Below, one piece after another: positions 6,199-6,313 of a DNA stretch of 6,313 nt. This stretch comes from Eggerthellales bacterium UBA948. Lineage in GTDB: Bacteria > Actinomycetota > Coriobacteriia > Coriobacteriales > UBA8131. Numbering within the stretch: position 1 is the first letter of the stretch; every line of letters begins with the position of its first letter. Made by a program: the position numbers and the translations under genes. Location: positions 462-6,774 of the forward strand of contig DBCW01000039.1 of NCBI GenBank assembly GCA_002293265.1. Direction: 5' to 3'. The notes under the pieces are model-generated. The model saw only the letters and a list, made by a program, of their open reading frames with translations. It searched no databases and was not told the DNA's origin.

Positions 6199-6313
6199 TT
6201 ATTTCTCTAAAGCAGCTACGCTGTTTGCGAGTTTAGAAATTCCCGATTTGCGATTTGCGGCTTGATTTTTATGGATAACGCCTTTAGAAACGGCTTTATC
6301 GAGCAAGCGGCTT
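6199..6313 (-). CDS. rpsT: Ribosomal protein S20, C-terminal 37 residues (5' end cut by window edge)
   Basis: S20 is a primary 16S rRNA-binding protein of the 30S subunit. The minus-strand frame ending in TAA at 6201-6199 gives [20 protein letters not shown], then [37 protein letters not shown] is the hallmark C-terminal helix of S20 (usual form LDKAxxKGxIHKNxAARRKS). Only 37 codons plus one base are inside the window, against a usual length of about 85-90 residues; the start and leader lie beyond the right edge. The gene is convergent with holA, the same arrangement as in M. tuberculosis and related actinobacteria. The fragment was found by reading the reverse strand; its length and missing start hide it from a simple ORF scan. 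Confidence 0.93.
   Translation of the reverse strand, partial: SRLLDKAVSKGVIHKNQAANRKSGISKLANSVAALEK

Overview
The window carries a tight run of core housekeeping genes and DNA-uptake genes. The plus strand reads gmk (3' part), rpoZ, thiI, then a 105-nt gap, comEA, comEC and holA. A convergent minus-strand gene, rpsT (3' part), closes the window. Every gene can be assigned to a known family from visible motifs. No phage, IS element, CRISPR array, tRNA or rRNA is visible.

Organism: the sequence suggests a moderately AT-rich Gram-positive-lineage bacterium, most likely an actinobacterium of the class Coriobacteriia. Two points support this. The order comEA-comEC-holA with convergent rpsT is the one I recall in Mycobacterium tuberculosis (Rv2415c-Rv2413c against Rv2412), and a related order occurs in Bacillus. 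The omega subunit has an extended middle section (around residues 35-58, beginning MMRGQ) and the ThiI has a distinctive N-terminal sequence (LVHYHEVGLKGRNR); both resemble Coriobacteriia proteins as I remember them. The phylum is moderately supported; genus or species cannot be read from this window.

Region by region: 1-1822 is a probable three-gene transcription unit. Guanylate kinase (GMP to GDP) is followed after 9 nt by the RNA polymerase omega subunit, and thiI starts inside the end of rpoZ (14-nt overlap). ThiI is the short form without a rhodanese domain and makes 4-thiouridine in tRNA. Region 1823-1927 is non-coding and holds the comEA ribosome binding site and a short dyad; any promoter there is weak. 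Region 1928-6092 is a second unit. ComEA is the membrane-anchored DNA receptor, and ComEC, coupled to it by an ATGA overlap, is the full-length DNA channel with a C-terminal metallo-beta-lactamase domain. HolA is the delta subunit of the DNA polymerase III clamp loader. Region 6093-6198 separates holA from rpsT and contains a strong GC hairpin plus a weaker nested inverted repeat, probably the terminators of the two converging units. Region 6199-6313 is the C-terminal end of ribosomal protein S20.

No wholly new system was found. The points most worth checking are the Ala-containing PP-loop of ThiI, the intact DNA-uptake gene pair in a lineage where transformation is little documented, the position of thiI after rpoZ, and the convergent terminator region.
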